Shown here: one piece after another, positions 27,595-36,779 of the stretch | Layout: each line of letters starts with the position of its first letter | How positions within the stretch are numbered: the stretch's first letter is position 1 | Assembly (NCBI GenBank): GCA_016839555.1 | Contig: JAEOUA010000001.1 | Span: 246,043 to 310,042, forward strand | Direction of reading: 5' to 3' | DNA length: 64,000 nucleotides | Source of the DNA: Promethearchaeota archaeon | Lineage (GTDB): Archaea; Asgardarchaeota; Lokiarchaeia; Sigyniarchaeales; SOKP01 | Notes under the pieces: generated by a model | The model's input: the letters and a program-made list of their open reading frames with translations, nothing else | Told to the model about the DNA's origin: nothing | Database searches by the model: none | Position numbers and translations under genes: made by a program

Positions 27595-28632
27595 TTGAAA
27601 AAGATCGCAATTATAGACGCTTGTGTGGATACGCCCGAAGAAATCATACTTGCGGGAGACTTAGATGCTTATAGACTTTTTGGAGATCCTTCTATAGCCC
27701 CTACTACTGCGGATGAACATGTTCCTGCGTCTCACTGTGTATGGACACGAAATATTTTAGAGCAAGGATTAAGGGGCCTACCTAATGATATTGTAGGCTT
27801 GGTATCAACGCATGGATGTGACTGTACAAATCGTCAATTTGATATCTGGTTAGATACCGTTGATTTAGATTTTATGTATTTTTTGAATTCTCCATTGAAA
27901 AGAGACCAAACAGCGAAAGACTTTTTTATTCAAGATATGAAAGAGTTAATCAGACAATTAGAAGACCATTTTAATATTGAAATTACTGACCAAAAATTAA
28001 GAGAACAAATTGTATTAATGAATAAAATTCGCAGAAAACTCAAAGAACTCTCCGAATATAGAACTAAAATGATGTTGAAATTCTCAGAATTACATCAATT
28101 AATAAAATCGACCTTGACGACCGATAAAACTCACGCTTTACAAATGTTGAATGAAAAATTAGAGGAGCTAAAAACCAGGGAATCATTTTCGGATGAAAGT
28201 TTAAAGCATGTATTATTAACGGGATCCGTAATTGATGATAATTCATTCGTAAAAAATATTGAAAATGCCGGCTTTCATATTGTTATAGATGATATGTGTA
28301 TAGGAACGCATTATTTTTGGAATACAATGGATGAATCGGGCGATCCTCTGGAAGCGATCGCGAACTATCATTTTGAAAAACCCATTTATTCTACAAAAGT
28401 TCCCTCTCATCAAAGGTTTAAGTTCATAGAAAGCCTCATTGATAAATATCAAGTGGACGGAGTTATCAATATCGCGCAGAAATTTTGTGAATCAATTCTC
28501 TATGATCATCCTTTCCTGAGCGATAAATTTAGACAGAATAAGATGCCATATCTATTTGTAGAAAAAGAATATAATCGGGAAGCATACAAACAACTCTCAA
28601 CCAGGTTTGATGCGTTTGCCGAAATAATTTAA
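27595..28632 (+). CDS. 2-hydroxyacyl-CoA dehydratase / benzoyl-CoA reductase family subunit, shorter subunit
   Basis: A 345-residue protein of the HGD-D family (the D component of 2-hydroxyglutaryl-, phenyllactyl- or lactyl-CoA dehydratases and BcrB/C subunits). Cys residues that can bind a 4Fe-4S cluster occur in THGCDCTNRQ, DDMCIGTHYFW and QKFCES. It starts at a TTG (27595) preceded by gatgggg, a Shine-Dalgarno-like site; no later ATG preserves the first strand. The partner gene begins 10 bp after. No activator ATPase (the FldI/HgdC/BcrA type) is near, so it must be supplied elsewhere. Confidence 0.82.
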   Translation: MKKIAIIDACVDTPEEIILAGDLDAYRLFGDPSIAPTTADEHVPASHCVWTRNILEQGLRGLPNDIVGLVSTHGCDCTNRQFDIWLDTVDLDFMYFLNSPLKRDQTAKDFFIQDMKELIRQLEDHFNIEITDQKLREQIVLMNKIRRKLKELSEYRTKMMLKFSELHQLIKSTLTTDKTHALQMLNEKLEELKTRESFSDESLKHVLLTGSVIDDNSFVKNIENAGFHIVIDDMCIGTHYFWNTMDESGDPLEAIANYHFEKPIYSTKVPSHQRFKFIESLIDKYQVDGVINIAQKFCESILYDHPFLSDKFRQNKMPYLFVEKEYNREAYKQLSTRFDAFAEII

Positions 28633-28642
28633 GTGGTGAAAT

Positions 28643-29902
28643 ATGACAACTCAAGAAGAACCAATACGACGAAAAGTATTGGATGCAACAATGGGCTTGA
28701 AAAATATTATGGGCCGTCACTATCTTGCTGTTGAGCAAGCTTATAGAGATGGTAAGCCAACTGCATGGGCAACCTCTGGGACTCCTGTAGAACTTTTATA
28801 TGCGATGGATGTACAACCCATGTTGCCAGAAAATTCGGCGACAATTTCAGCTGCCCAACATTTTTCTAAAGATTTCATTGAAACAGCTGAAGAGCAAGGA
28901 TTTTCCTATGATTTATGCTCGTATTTTAAAACCAATATTGGAGCTGTTGCAAACAAGGCTGATATGTTAAAGGGAGGTACCAGAAAACCTACTTTTATGC
29001 TTTCGAGTGATGTGATCTGTGATACTCACGTTGATTGGTTTCAAACGCAAGCGGAACGTATGAATGTTCCTCATTTTATTATTGATGTACCGCATATAGT
29101 TAGTAATACAAATCAGAGACAATACGAGTATTACAAAAAATATGTCAGCAAGCAACTTTGGGAATTTATGGAGTTTGTAGAAGAAATCACGGGGCATGAA
29201 ATAAATATGGAGAAAGCAAAAGAAGTGGCTAAAAACTCTTATGAATTAGGAATTCTCTGGCAAGATATCTTTGAACTTAGAAAGAATATCCCGTGTCCCG
29301 TCTCTACACGAGATACATTTGGGGGTCTTTTTCCCCTCTTTACAATGACCGGACTTAAAGCCCCAATCCGCCTTTATAAACGAATGTATAAAGAAGCTAA
29401 AGATAGAGTAGAGAATGGAATTGGTGCGTTGAGAGAGGAGAAATTTCGGCTTGCCTTCGAAGGAATCCCTTTCTGGTATAATCTAAAATTCTTTTCCAAA
29501 TTGGAGCAATGGGGAGCCATAATAGTATATGAAACTTATACTTATGCGTTCAGCAAATATGTGAATCCCAATATTACAAGAGACATGGTACTGAATCAAC
29601 CTATTGAAGCAATGTCAGAATTAATGCTTAAATTTTGGTATATTTATGATTTACAAACAAGAATAAAAAAATATAAGGAAATGGTTGATGATTGGAAAGT
29701 AGATGGGGTTTTGCTCCATAATAATATGTCATGTCGACCAAATTCATGTGGACTTTATGATTTAAAACGCCACTTACAAGAGGATTATGATATCCCATGC
29801 TTAATAATAGATTGTGATATGAATGATCCCAGAAAAATGAATGAGACGCAAATTGAAAATAAATTATCCAGCTTTTTCGAAATTTTGGAAGAACGAAAAT
29901 AA
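28643..29902 (+). CDS. 2-hydroxyacyl-CoA dehydratase / benzoyl-CoA reductase family subunit, longer subunit
   Basis: A 419-residue member of the same family, same operon. Recognisable: AWATSGTPVELLYAMDVQPM, CSYFKTNIGAVANK, SSDVICDTHVDWFQTQ and, near the C-terminus, SCRPNSCG. Cys of the first two and the last can ligate the cluster. Such pairs do radical syn-dehydration of 2-hydroxyacyl-CoA or reduce aromatic acyl-CoA rings. The C-terminal tail (DMNDPRKMNETQIENKLSSF) is repeated as a remnant at 30967-31079. Substrate unknown. Confidence 0.85.
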   Translation: MTTQEEPIRRKVLDATMGLKNIMGRHYLAVEQAYRDGKPTAWATSGTPVELLYAMDVQPMLPENSATISAAQHFSKDFIETAEEQGFSYDLCSYFKTNIGAVANKADMLKGGTRKPTFMLSSDVICDTHVDWFQTQAERMNVPHFIIDVPHIVSNTNQRQYEYYKKYVSKQLWEFMEFVEEITGHEINMEKAKEVAKNSYELGILWQDIFELRKNIPCPVSTRDTFGGLFPLFTMTGLKAPIRLYKRMYKEAKDRVENGIGALREEKFRLAFEGIPFWYNLKFFSKLEQWGAIIVYETYTYAFSKYVNPNITRDMVLNQPIEAMSELMLKFWYIYDLQTRIKKYKEMVDDWKVDGVLLHNNMSCRPNSCGLYDLKRHLQEDYDIPCLIIDCDMNDPRKMNETQIENKLSSFFEILEERK

Positions 29903-30061
29903 TTTACTTTTTTCTTAAAATAATATTTTTTCTTCTTCTTACTTAATATCTTATCTATTTTTTATAATTTTGATTAAGACTAATTTTTGAATAAGATTTA
30001 CTAAGATAAAAAAATGAAATTTATGAGATAATTTATAAAAATCTCAGAACCTATATTATCT

Positions 30062-30514
30062 TTATATCAAAATATTCTTTCTATTACTATTCAAGGTTTT
30101 AATAAATGTATTTATCTCAGAATTGAAATCTTCCCATATTGTTGGTAAATTTTCTGCGAGTGGAATTAATTTTTCTTTTTCTAATTTAACGCCATAACCA
30201 TGAGTAAAAAAGTGGCGAAATGCGAGATATTCATTTAATTTATTTGAGAGTTCTTTACTAATTATATTTTTATCAACGGATAAATCTAATAAATCTTTAT
30301 GCCAAGATTTTGAGGAAGGAATAGATATCCCTTTAAATTTTAAAATTCTTTTAAGAGAATTTTCTATACCACTATATGTATTTTGGAGAAATGTAGCGAT
30401 AGCTGCTAATTCTATGATGGTCATTTCCCTCCGTTTCATTGCTTCTTCTAAAGCATCAAGAGTTGTTTCCATTTGCTCTTTTTCAGCTTCTATTTCATTG
30501 ATAAATCTATCCAT
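30062..30514 (-). CDS. HEPN (HepT-like) ribonuclease toxin
   Basis: A 150-residue helical protein; RHFFTHGY (about 114-121) is the R-x4-H motif of HepT ribonucleases. It overlaps the preceding nucleotidyltransferase gene by 8 bp, forming a standard type VII pair in which the MntA AMPylates HepT to block it. N-terminal half is Glu/Lys rich. Chromosomal stable-maintenance or defence role is inferred from the family. Confidence 0.85.
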   Translation of the reverse strand: MDRFINEIEAEKEQMETTLDALEEAMKRREMTIIELAAIATFLQNTYSGIENSLKRILKFKGISIPSSKSWHKDLLDLSVDKNIISKELSNKLNEYLAFRHFFTHGYGVKLEKEKLIPLAENLPTIWEDFNSEINTFIKTLNSNRKNILI

Positions 30515-30773
30515 AAATTTTGATACTATTTTCTTTAATTAATTCATTAAATAAGGATTTATGTGATAAATCGATAAGATCTACAGGTTTTGGAAGATTT
30601 CTTATTAATTCCCCATAAAATTTAAAAAAAGAACTTGGTTTAATACCTTTCACAGCAAGATCTATATCGTTATAATCATGTTGATTTAAGGCAGACCCAA
30701 ATAAATAAACTGAAGAAACGGAATATTTTTTCGCATAATGGATAATAATTTCTTTTTCGGTTTCACTTATCAT
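30507..30773 (-). CDS. MNT-type minimal nucleotidyltransferase antitoxin
   Basis: An 88-residue nucleotidyltransferase: GS-x-DxD core in YLFGSALNQHDYNDIDLAV, with the Gly-Ser and Asp pair. Partner of the overlapping HEPN gene. Starts at ATG 30773. Family known to add AMP residues to its HepT toxin. Confidence 0.86.
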   Translation of the reverse strand: MISETEKEIIIHYAKKYSVSSVYLFGSALNQHDYNDIDLAVKGIKPSSFFKFYGELIRNLPKPVDLIDLSHKSLFNELIKENSIKIYG

Positions 30774-30966
30774 ATTAGAAGAATTCTTTGTTGAAATTTA
30801 AAATCATGATAATAGAAATTTCTAATCTTATAAATAAATGATATATTTCTTAAAAAAATCTTTATCTCTTTTTAATGAATCATTTTTTTTTAAATTCCGA
30901 CCAATTTTCAAGTTTGTTTACTAATTCATCATTATCAAATTCTAAAGTATCAAAAAATTTTTAATT

Positions 30967-31079
30967 AAAGAAATGGTTAATGAGTGGAATGTGATATGAA
31001 CGATCCTCGAAAGATGAATGAAACGCAAATAGAAAATAAATTGAGTAGCTTTTTTGAGATATTAAAACAGCGAAAATAA
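30967..31079 (+). pseudogene. C-terminal fragment of a second 2-hydroxyacyl-CoA dehydratase subunit
   Basis: The first part reads K-E-M-V-N-E-W, like KEMVDDWK of the gene at 28643; then, in another frame, CDMNDPRKMNETQIENKLSS followed by FFEILKQRK and stop, close to that gene's last 29 residues. The intervening 30 or so residues are deleted. So a paralogue existed here and decayed to a scar, and the MNT-HEPN pair lies between the intact gene and this scar. Confidence 0.85.
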
Positions 31080-31083
31080 TGAG

Positions 31084-31524
31084 TTAAAATAGTTCTTTCA
31101 TCATCTTTTCAATTATCTCATTAAATGGCTCAAATTGGGATACTTCAGCATAACTTTTATGATGATATTGAGATTTAAATTCCATAAGAATCTTTTCTAA
31201 AAAAGGCTTTATCTCTTTTTCAGTTATTTTATCAAAACCCTTTTTTTTATCTAAAATCAAGTAAGCATAAATATCTAATTCTAAATTTTGCTTATTGATA
31301 ATTTTACTTTTATTAAACATAATAAACTTGGTTCCACTTTCAAAATATTCTACTAATGAATCAAATTTTTCTGCAAAAGCTAAGATACTCGATATATATG
31401 CAGATTTTGAAATATTATTTTTATCTCGAAGCTCTTCAGTAAGATTTTTATCAGAGATCTCCTCAAAACTCCTGCAAATTACCGGAATGCCTCCAATTAT
31501 GATTCCTATTTCACTGATTTTCAT
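31084..31524 (-). CDS. Uncharacterised protein, possibly longin/roadblock-like
   Basis: A 146-residue protein. The N-terminus MKISEIGIIIGGIPVICRSF gives a strand-turn-strand pattern (gly-Ile-Pro turn) seen at the beginning of longin and roadblock folds, which are abundant in Asgard archaea with small GTPases. A second half with FIMFNKSKIINKQNLELDIYAYLILDKK is strand rich, and the C-terminus is helical. Assignment is weak; no motif is decisive. Confidence 0.4.
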   Translation of the reverse strand: MKISEIGIIIGGIPVICRSFEEISDKNLTEELRDKNNISKSAYISSILAFAEKFDSLVEYFESGTKFIMFNKSKIINKQNLELDIYAYLILDKKKGFDKITEKEIKPFLEKILMEFKSQYHHKSYAEVSQFEPFNEIIEKMMKELF

Positions 31525-31756
31525 TTTAAAAATTCGATTCCTAATTATAAATAGAATAATATAACATTTTATTTATTTATCTTTTGAAAAAAATACATTC
31601 CATTTTTGAATAAAGGTAAAAATTATCAAAATAAATAATTCAATTAAAAAATTTTGATTAAAAGTGGTTTTTTAGACAGTTTTTTATAGTTGTAACATAA
31701 AGAAACCATTTATTTGAAAGAAAATCTTAAATTTTATGTTTATAGTAATTATCTAA

Positions 31757-32104
31757 TTAGTTTGAGATCCGAATCTGAGAATTAGGAGTTACAATAAGAT
31801 AATTTTTCCCTAATCTTCCCATAGAGCCCCCGTATTCACTAATAAATGCTTTTATTTCATCAATTACTTCTTTAAACTCCAAAATCTTGATATTTCCGCC
31901 TTTTAAAATTTTATTAACATTTATTATCAATATTTTCCGGCTCCTCAAATGATTTTTGATATCATTGATTTGTTCTAAAGACCTTAATTCATATTTTTTA
32001 ATAAAAAAGTCTTTCATGACTGAATCAAATTCGCTTGAAAACCCAAGTGTCTTTTTGGGAGACTCTAATAATTCTTCATCGTCTTTTTTCCCAAATAATT
32101 TCAT
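31757..32104 (-). CDS. sepF: SepF-like cell-division protein
   Basis: A 115-residue protein. The C-terminal 75 residues match the SepF (DUF552) domain: LRSRKILIINVNKILKGGN, then FKEVIDEIKAFISEYGGSMG and LGKNYLIVTPNSQIRIS. The N-terminus MKLFGKKDDEELLES resembles the short amphipathic membrane-targeting helix with a linker. In archaea SepF links FtsZ to the membrane. No ftsZ is in this window. Normal length for archaeal SepF. Confidence 0.83.
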   Translation of the reverse strand: MKLFGKKDDEELLESPKKTLGFSSEFDSVMKDFFIKKYELRSLEQINDIKNHLRSRKILIINVNKILKGGNIKILEFKEVIDEIKAFISEYGGSMGRLGKNYLIVTPNSQIRISN

Positions 32105-32472
32105 GATTATTTAATCTAAAAATATTGTAATTTTATGTGCTAATATTTTAACTATTTCGATTTTATTTAAATTATCATTATATTTGGATGATACATTAAT
32201 AATATGTCTGTATTATTCGACTACTACCATTTTCTTTTTAATCAAGCACGTTTTATTTTAATTCTGGAATAAGCCTTTTATTCAAATATACTCTTTTTGC
32301 TATTATTCTTTCTCCGATTAATACAGATTTTATGAATTATTACTTCTAAATTATAAATAGCTTGAAACATAATTATTTAATATCAATAATCATATTAAAA
32401 ATAATAAAATTAATTAGAAAAAAATTGATTAGAGAAAAATAGATAAAAATAAAATAGGTAAAAGATTACAAT
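32105..32472. other. 368-bp divergent intergenic region
   Basis: Between SepF (minus) and the DUF35-thiolase operon (plus). No frame with gene-like content on either strand. It contains AT tracts suited to promoters (for example taattagaaaaaaattgatt before the operon). Confidence 0.45.
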
Positions 32473-32934
32473 ATGAGCGAAAAAATTGTAGAAAAAACGA
32501 GGGGCCTAGTTAAAGCAGATTTCAGCTTTTGGGTTGGACTCTTCATGGATAAATTCTATGAAGGTTTTGAGCAAAAAAAGATATTAGCCAATAAATGTCA
32601 TAAATGTGGCATGGTTTTTGTCCCACCCAGAAAAATCTGTGGTAAATGTAGAGTGAAGCTTCCCCTAGATGAAAATTGGATGGAATTAGGCGATAAAGGA
32701 ACTTTAATTAATTATACACGGACACCCTATAAGGTCACAGATAGAAGAGGAAGAAAAGCAAGGAGCTTAAATGATATTGGAATGGTGAAAATTGATGGAA
32801 GTGATACTGCAATAATATATCCTCTACTTGATTTCGAAAAGGATGAAATAAAGATCGGTATGGAAGTGAAGATTAAATGGATAGACGAACCAAAAGGCGG
32901 ACCTTCGGATATAGAAGGGTTCGTAAAGGTGTGA
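32473..32934 (+). CDS. DUF35 zinc-ribbon/OB-fold protein, first copy
   Basis: A 153-residue DUF35 protein: a helix, then a zinc ribbon CHKCGMVFVPPRKICGKC (about 37-54) and an OB fold ending with MEVKIKWIDEPKG. DUF35 proteins bind acyl-CoA and pair with thiolase-fold subunits, for example in the archaeal thiolase/HMG-CoA synthase complex or in Ltp2-ChsH2 aldolase. First gene of a four-gene operon. ATG at 32473 with a weak aggt upstream. Confidence 0.87.
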   Translation: MSEKIVEKTRGLVKADFSFWVGLFMDKFYEGFEQKKILANKCHKCGMVFVPPRKICGKCRVKLPLDENWMELGDKGTLINYTRTPYKVTDRRGRKARSLNDIGMVKIDGSDTAIIYPLLDFEKDEIKIGMEVKIKWIDEPKGGPSDIEGFVKV

Positions 32935-32949
32935 GGTGGTGGGAAAAAA

Positions 32950-34092
32950 ATGGATAAAGTAGGAATAGTAGGATATAATCAAGTAAAATTGTATACAAAT
33001 GCGAATTATGGGCGTTATGAGATGATTTTTGAAGCCGTAAGGGGCGCTATTGATAGTGCTGGATTAAAGAAAAAAGATATTTCGACGGTTGTTTCAGCCA
33101 CGAATGATTATTACGACGGAAGGACCATCTCAAACTGTTTTACAGTAGAGGTTGGAGGAGCATATTTGGCTGATGAGAGTAAAGTGGAAATGGACGGAGC
33201 ACATGCCATGTTATATGGATTACTGAGAGTTTTATCGGGTAATCATAAACTGGCTGTTGTATGGGGTGGAAGTATGCCTTCGTGTTATCCATATCATTCT
33301 GCAAGGTTATATGAAACAGATCCCACGTGGGAAAGACCAAATGGCTATGTGAACGATATAACCGCGAGCGGCTTTCAAATGAGAGCCTATATGGATAAAT
33401 ATGGGATAAGCCGAGAGGATATTGCGAAGGTTGCCGTAAAAAATAGACGAAATGCAGCTAAAAACCCACTTGCTGTAGAAGAATCACAGAATCCTAACAT
33501 TACTGTTTCGGAAGTCTTGGAGTCGGATATATATGCCGATCCAGTGACTGAATTAATGGCTGCCCCTCCTTGTGATGGAGTTGCGGCTCTTTTATTGGCA
33601 CCAGAAAAGCAAGCGTTAAAGATTACTGATAAACCCGTTTGGATAAAGGGAGTAGGATGGAATCAAGAAACATATTATCTTGGAGAGCGAGACCTCTCGA
33701 CTAGTAATTCTATGGAGAAAGCCGCTAAAATGGCATATGATATGGCAGGAATCAATGATCCAAGAAATCAGATTGATTTGGCGGAATTATCTGAATTGTA
33801 TGCCCACGAAGAATTGATCTTCACTGAAGCATTAGGATTAACTGAGAAAGGGAAAGGCTCAGAATTGAATACTGAAATCGGCGGAGAATTCCCAATTAAT
33901 GCTTCTGGTGGAGCTTTAGGAGGAGATGCCCCTTGTGCGACTGGATTGATTAGAATCATAGAGGCAGTGAAGCAAATAAGAGGAGAAGCTGGGCAGCATC
34001 AAATTAATAATGTGAACCGCGCAATCGCCACAGGGCAAATTGGAATGTGTGCCCAAAATAATATAGTATACATATTGGAGAGTGGTGCATAA
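32950..34092 (+). CDS. Thiolase-fold protein, first copy, active-site Cys missing
   Basis: A 380-residue SCP2-type thiolase-fold protein. Recognisable: AVRGAIDSAGLKKKDI, KVAVKNRRNAAKNP, AAPPCDGVAALLL and INASGGALGGDAPCATGL. The nucleophilic Cys of thiolases normally follows V-x-x-x; here the segment reads VEMDGAHAML with Gly at the Cys position. The His of the GHP motif is also absent (GGDAPCATG). A Cys remains near the C-terminus (GQIGMCAQNN). So not a normal thiolase; an aldol-type or structural role is inferred. Good gaggtgg ribosome-binding site 9 bp upstream of ATG. Confidence 0.85.
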   Translation: MDKVGIVGYNQVKLYTNANYGRYEMIFEAVRGAIDSAGLKKKDISTVVSATNDYYDGRTISNCFTVEVGGAYLADESKVEMDGAHAMLYGLLRVLSGNHKLAVVWGGSMPSCYPYHSARLYETDPTWERPNGYVNDITASGFQMRAYMDKYGISREDIAKVAVKNRRNAAKNPLAVEESQNPNITVSEVLESDIYADPVTELMAAPPCDGVAALLLAPEKQALKITDKPVWIKGVGWNQETYYLGERDLSTSNSMEKAAKMAYDMAGINDPRNQIDLAELSELYAHEELIFTEALGLTEKGKGSELNTEIGGEFPINASGGALGGDAPCATGLIRIIEAVKQIRGEAGQHQINNVNRAIATGQIGMCAQNNIVYILESGA

Positions 34093-34093
34093 A

Positions 34094-35341
34094 ATGGGAA
34101 GACAAGTAGCTATTGCTTCTGCTGGTTTTTCTGAGCATGCCTCAAAACGTTCTGATGTAAGCATGCCGGAATTAGTTAACGAAGCCATAGAAGATTGTTT
34201 AGCAAAAGTTCCAAGTGTAGAATTAAGTGATATAGACGCGTTCGTGAATGGAAACATGCCAGCATTCGAAGGCTCAAATATCCCCGAATTATGGATGACT
34301 GACTGGTTGGGAGCGAGAGATAAACCCTTAATGCGAGTTACTACGGGAGGAACGACAGGTGGTTCTGTTGCTATTTCGGGATATTATACAGTAACTGCTG
34401 AGCTTCCTGGAATAGACACGGTATTGGCAGTTGCATTCGAACACCAGAGCCAAGGAGACACGAGCGTAGGACTTGCAAGTGTTGCGTATGGAGAAATATC
34501 CATTCTTAATAGTTTGGGTGTCCCTTATGATCAATTAAACCGATTATTATCTGCGGGAGCAGCAATAGGAGTTGCTGCCTATCAAGCAACTACATATATG
34601 AACAAATGTAAAATAACTGAAGAAGATCTAGCAAGAGTGGTAGTTCAAAATCGGAGAAATGCTGCTAAGACATGGTGGGCACACTTAAAGATGCCCAATC
34701 TCACGATTGAAGATGTTTTGGATACACCGTATGTACAATATCCTTTACGTTATGGAATGGTTTGTCCTGCTTCCGATGGAGCTGTTGCTATGCTTTTCAC
34801 GACTGAAGAAAAGGCAAAAGATATGTGCGATATTCCAGTATATGTAAATGGAGTGGCAAGTGTAGCTAATGAGACTGCTGTATTAGGATATGATGGAGGT
34901 GGTTCGGCACAACTCGATCCTTCTGCACAAATAGGTGCTATGAAATCAGCAGAATTAGCCTATAGTCAAGCGGGAATCTCATTACCCAGGAAAGAAATTG
35001 ATTATGCTGAGGTTTATGCTCCATTCCCGAATCAAGAACTTATGTGGGTGGAGAAATTAGGGTTATTCGAAGAAACAACTGCTCCTGAAATGTATAAAAC
35101 TGGGGTTACCGCACGAGAAGGAGAACTTCCGGTCAATTGCTCTGGTGGCGTAAACTCTACCAATGCTATTGGAGCATCTGCGATGGAAAGACCTGCAGTA
35201 TCGGCACTTCAAATAATGGGAAAAGCAGGCAATCAAGTTCCTAAAACTGTTCATACCTCTATAGGGAGTGGTTGGGGTGGAAGTTTAAATTTTATAACTC
35301 TAATGGCGATGTCCGATGAACCTCAGAGGAAATGGAAATAA
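34094..35341 (+). CDS. Thiolase-fold protein, second copy, active-site Cys missing
   Basis: About 415 residues from ATG 34094, one base after the previous stop (a GTG 12 bp upstream is possible but would overlap). SCP2-type thiolase fold: VQNRRNAAKTWWAH, VCPASDGAVAMLF, EVYAPFPNQELMWVEKLG, VNCSGGVNSTNAIGASAM. At the nucleophile position the sequence is VTTGGTTGGSVA, again Gly instead of Cys. The two thiolase-fold proteins differ widely from each other and probably form a heteromer with the two DUF35 proteins. Confidence 0.85.
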   Translation: MGRQVAIASAGFSEHASKRSDVSMPELVNEAIEDCLAKVPSVELSDIDAFVNGNMPAFEGSNIPELWMTDWLGARDKPLMRVTTGGTTGGSVAISGYYTVTAELPGIDTVLAVAFEHQSQGDTSVGLASVAYGEISILNSLGVPYDQLNRLLSAGAAIGVAAYQATTYMNKCKITEEDLARVVVQNRRNAAKTWWAHLKMPNLTIEDVLDTPYVQYPLRYGMVCPASDGAVAMLFTTEEKAKDMCDIPVYVNGVASVANETAVLGYDGGGSAQLDPSAQIGAMKSAELAYSQAGISLPRKEIDYAEVYAPFPNQELMWVEKLGLFEETTAPEMYKTGVTAREGELPVNCSGGVNSTNAIGASAMERPAVSALQIMGKAGNQVPKTVHTSIGSGWGGSLNFITLMAMSDEPQRKWK

Positions 35342-35359
35342 AAAAAAGGAGGAAAAAAA

Positions 35360-35884
35360 ATGTCAAAACAAACTCAAAGAAAATCTATGGAATATGTAAA
35401 GAAGGAATATAAAAGAACAAGAACAACGCCCGCAAGCTGGTATTTATCCAGTTATGATTATAAATACAATATTACTCACATGCAACCTTTTCTAAGAAAG
35501 TTGAAAGAGAAAAAACTTGTTGCAAATAAATGTTCTGGTTGCAATCGAGTCTTTTATCCCCCTCGCTTAGTATGTGGAGAGTGTCTCGTCAAACCAGATC
35601 GATGGGTTGATATTAGAGATACCGCGTCTGTAGCTACCTATGCAATTGCATATTTAAAGGATGAGCATGGAGGGGTCGAAGAAAAACCTATGGTGTTGGT
35701 TCACCATGATGGAAGTGACACCTCTTCAATAGCCATGTTAGCTCCAGGGGTTAATGTTAAAGATACTTATATTGGTATGCCAATAAAAGCCCATTGGAAA
35801 GAGAATCCCGAAGGGGGATTAATGGATATTGAATATTATGATAAAGTGGAAGACGACGCAGAGGATATTGATATAAAAGAGTAA
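35360..35884 (+). CDS. DUF35 zinc-ribbon/OB-fold protein, second copy
   Basis: A 174-residue DUF35 protein. Zinc ribbon CSGCNRVFYPPRLVCGEC (about 58-75), OB fold to the end (IKAHWKENPEGGLMDIEYY). The N-terminal 40 residues (KKEYKRTRTTPASWYLS) are an extra basic part. Perfect ggagg 7 bp before the ATG. Last gene of the operon with two thiolase-fold proteins. Confidence 0.87.
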   Translation: MSKQTQRKSMEYVKKEYKRTRTTPASWYLSSYDYKYNITHMQPFLRKLKEKKLVANKCSGCNRVFYPPRLVCGECLVKPDRWVDIRDTASVATYAIAYLKDEHGGVEEKPMVLVHHDGSDTSSIAMLAPGVNVKDTYIGMPIKAHWKENPEGGLMDIEYYDKVEDDAEDIDIKE

Positions 35885-36028
35885 TTTAAATTTTAATATT
35901 TTACTTTTTTTCTTTAAATTCTTTTTTTTTGTTTTATCACTCTTTCATTATCCCATTTATGGAACAAAATGTATTAATTTTAATAAAAAATTAAAGAATT
36001 TTTTTTTAATCTTACTATTTATGAATAT

Positions 36029-36562
36029 ATGGAAAAAAAATCGCTTGATTTTATCGAATTTATAACCTCTCGTAAAAGTACGAGAAATTTTATTTTCGAA
36101 GAAATAAAAAAGGAGACTCTTGAAAATATCTTGGAGTGCGGGCGGTGGGCTCCCTCGGGGCTTAACAATCAGCCATGGCGCGTATGTGTAGCAGAACATC
36201 CCTTATTAAAAAAGATGCTGGCGGACACTACAGAATATGGAGGGATCCTTGAAAGTGCCTATTATAATCTTGTAATATTTCTTGAATTAGATAAAACCTA
36301 TAATCGTGTAAAAGATCTTCAAGCAATTGGAGCTTTTATGGAAAATATTTTATTAGGTGCACATGCACTGGGACTAGGTGCCGTATGGATTGGAGAAATC
36401 CTAAATAATAAGGAAAAGGTAAATGAAATCTTTAAATTGAGTGCAGATAAATATGAACTAATGGGTGTTATCGCCTTAGGAAAAATTGACAAGCAAATGG
36501 AAGCAAAAAAAGAAAAGGAAAGAACGAGAAGATTTCTTGATGATTTTGTTGAGTGGTATTAA
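36029..36562 (+). CDS. Nitroreductase-family flavoprotein
   Basis: A 177-residue FMN protein: SRKSTRNF (phosphate contact), CGRWAPSGLNNQPWRV (FMN site), GAFMENILLGAHALGLGAVWIG and a C-terminal basic tail. Uses NAD(P)H or ferredoxin to reduce small aromatic or thiol substrates; the exact reaction is unknown. An AT-rich promoter region lies before ATG; single gene. Confidence 0.88.
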   Translation: MEKKSLDFIEFITSRKSTRNFIFEEIKKETLENILECGRWAPSGLNNQPWRVCVAEHPLLKKMLADTTEYGGILESAYYNLVIFLELDKTYNRVKDLQAIGAFMENILLGAHALGLGAVWIGEILNNKEKVNEIFKLSADKYELMGVIALGKIDKQMEAKKEKERTRRFLDDFVEWY

Positions 36563-36779
36563 AATAAAAGTTGATTTTTATATTTAACCTATTATTTCTC
36601 CATTATCTAAAATATATTGTAAATTCTTATTCAAATTAAGCATTAAAAAAAAATATAATTAAAATGAAAAATCCCATAACCCTATATTGATTTGCAATCA
36701 TACAATCTTATATAGTTAATTATATTTACACAACCAATATAAGAATATATTAAAAAAAGAATAACGAAAAGTTTATACT

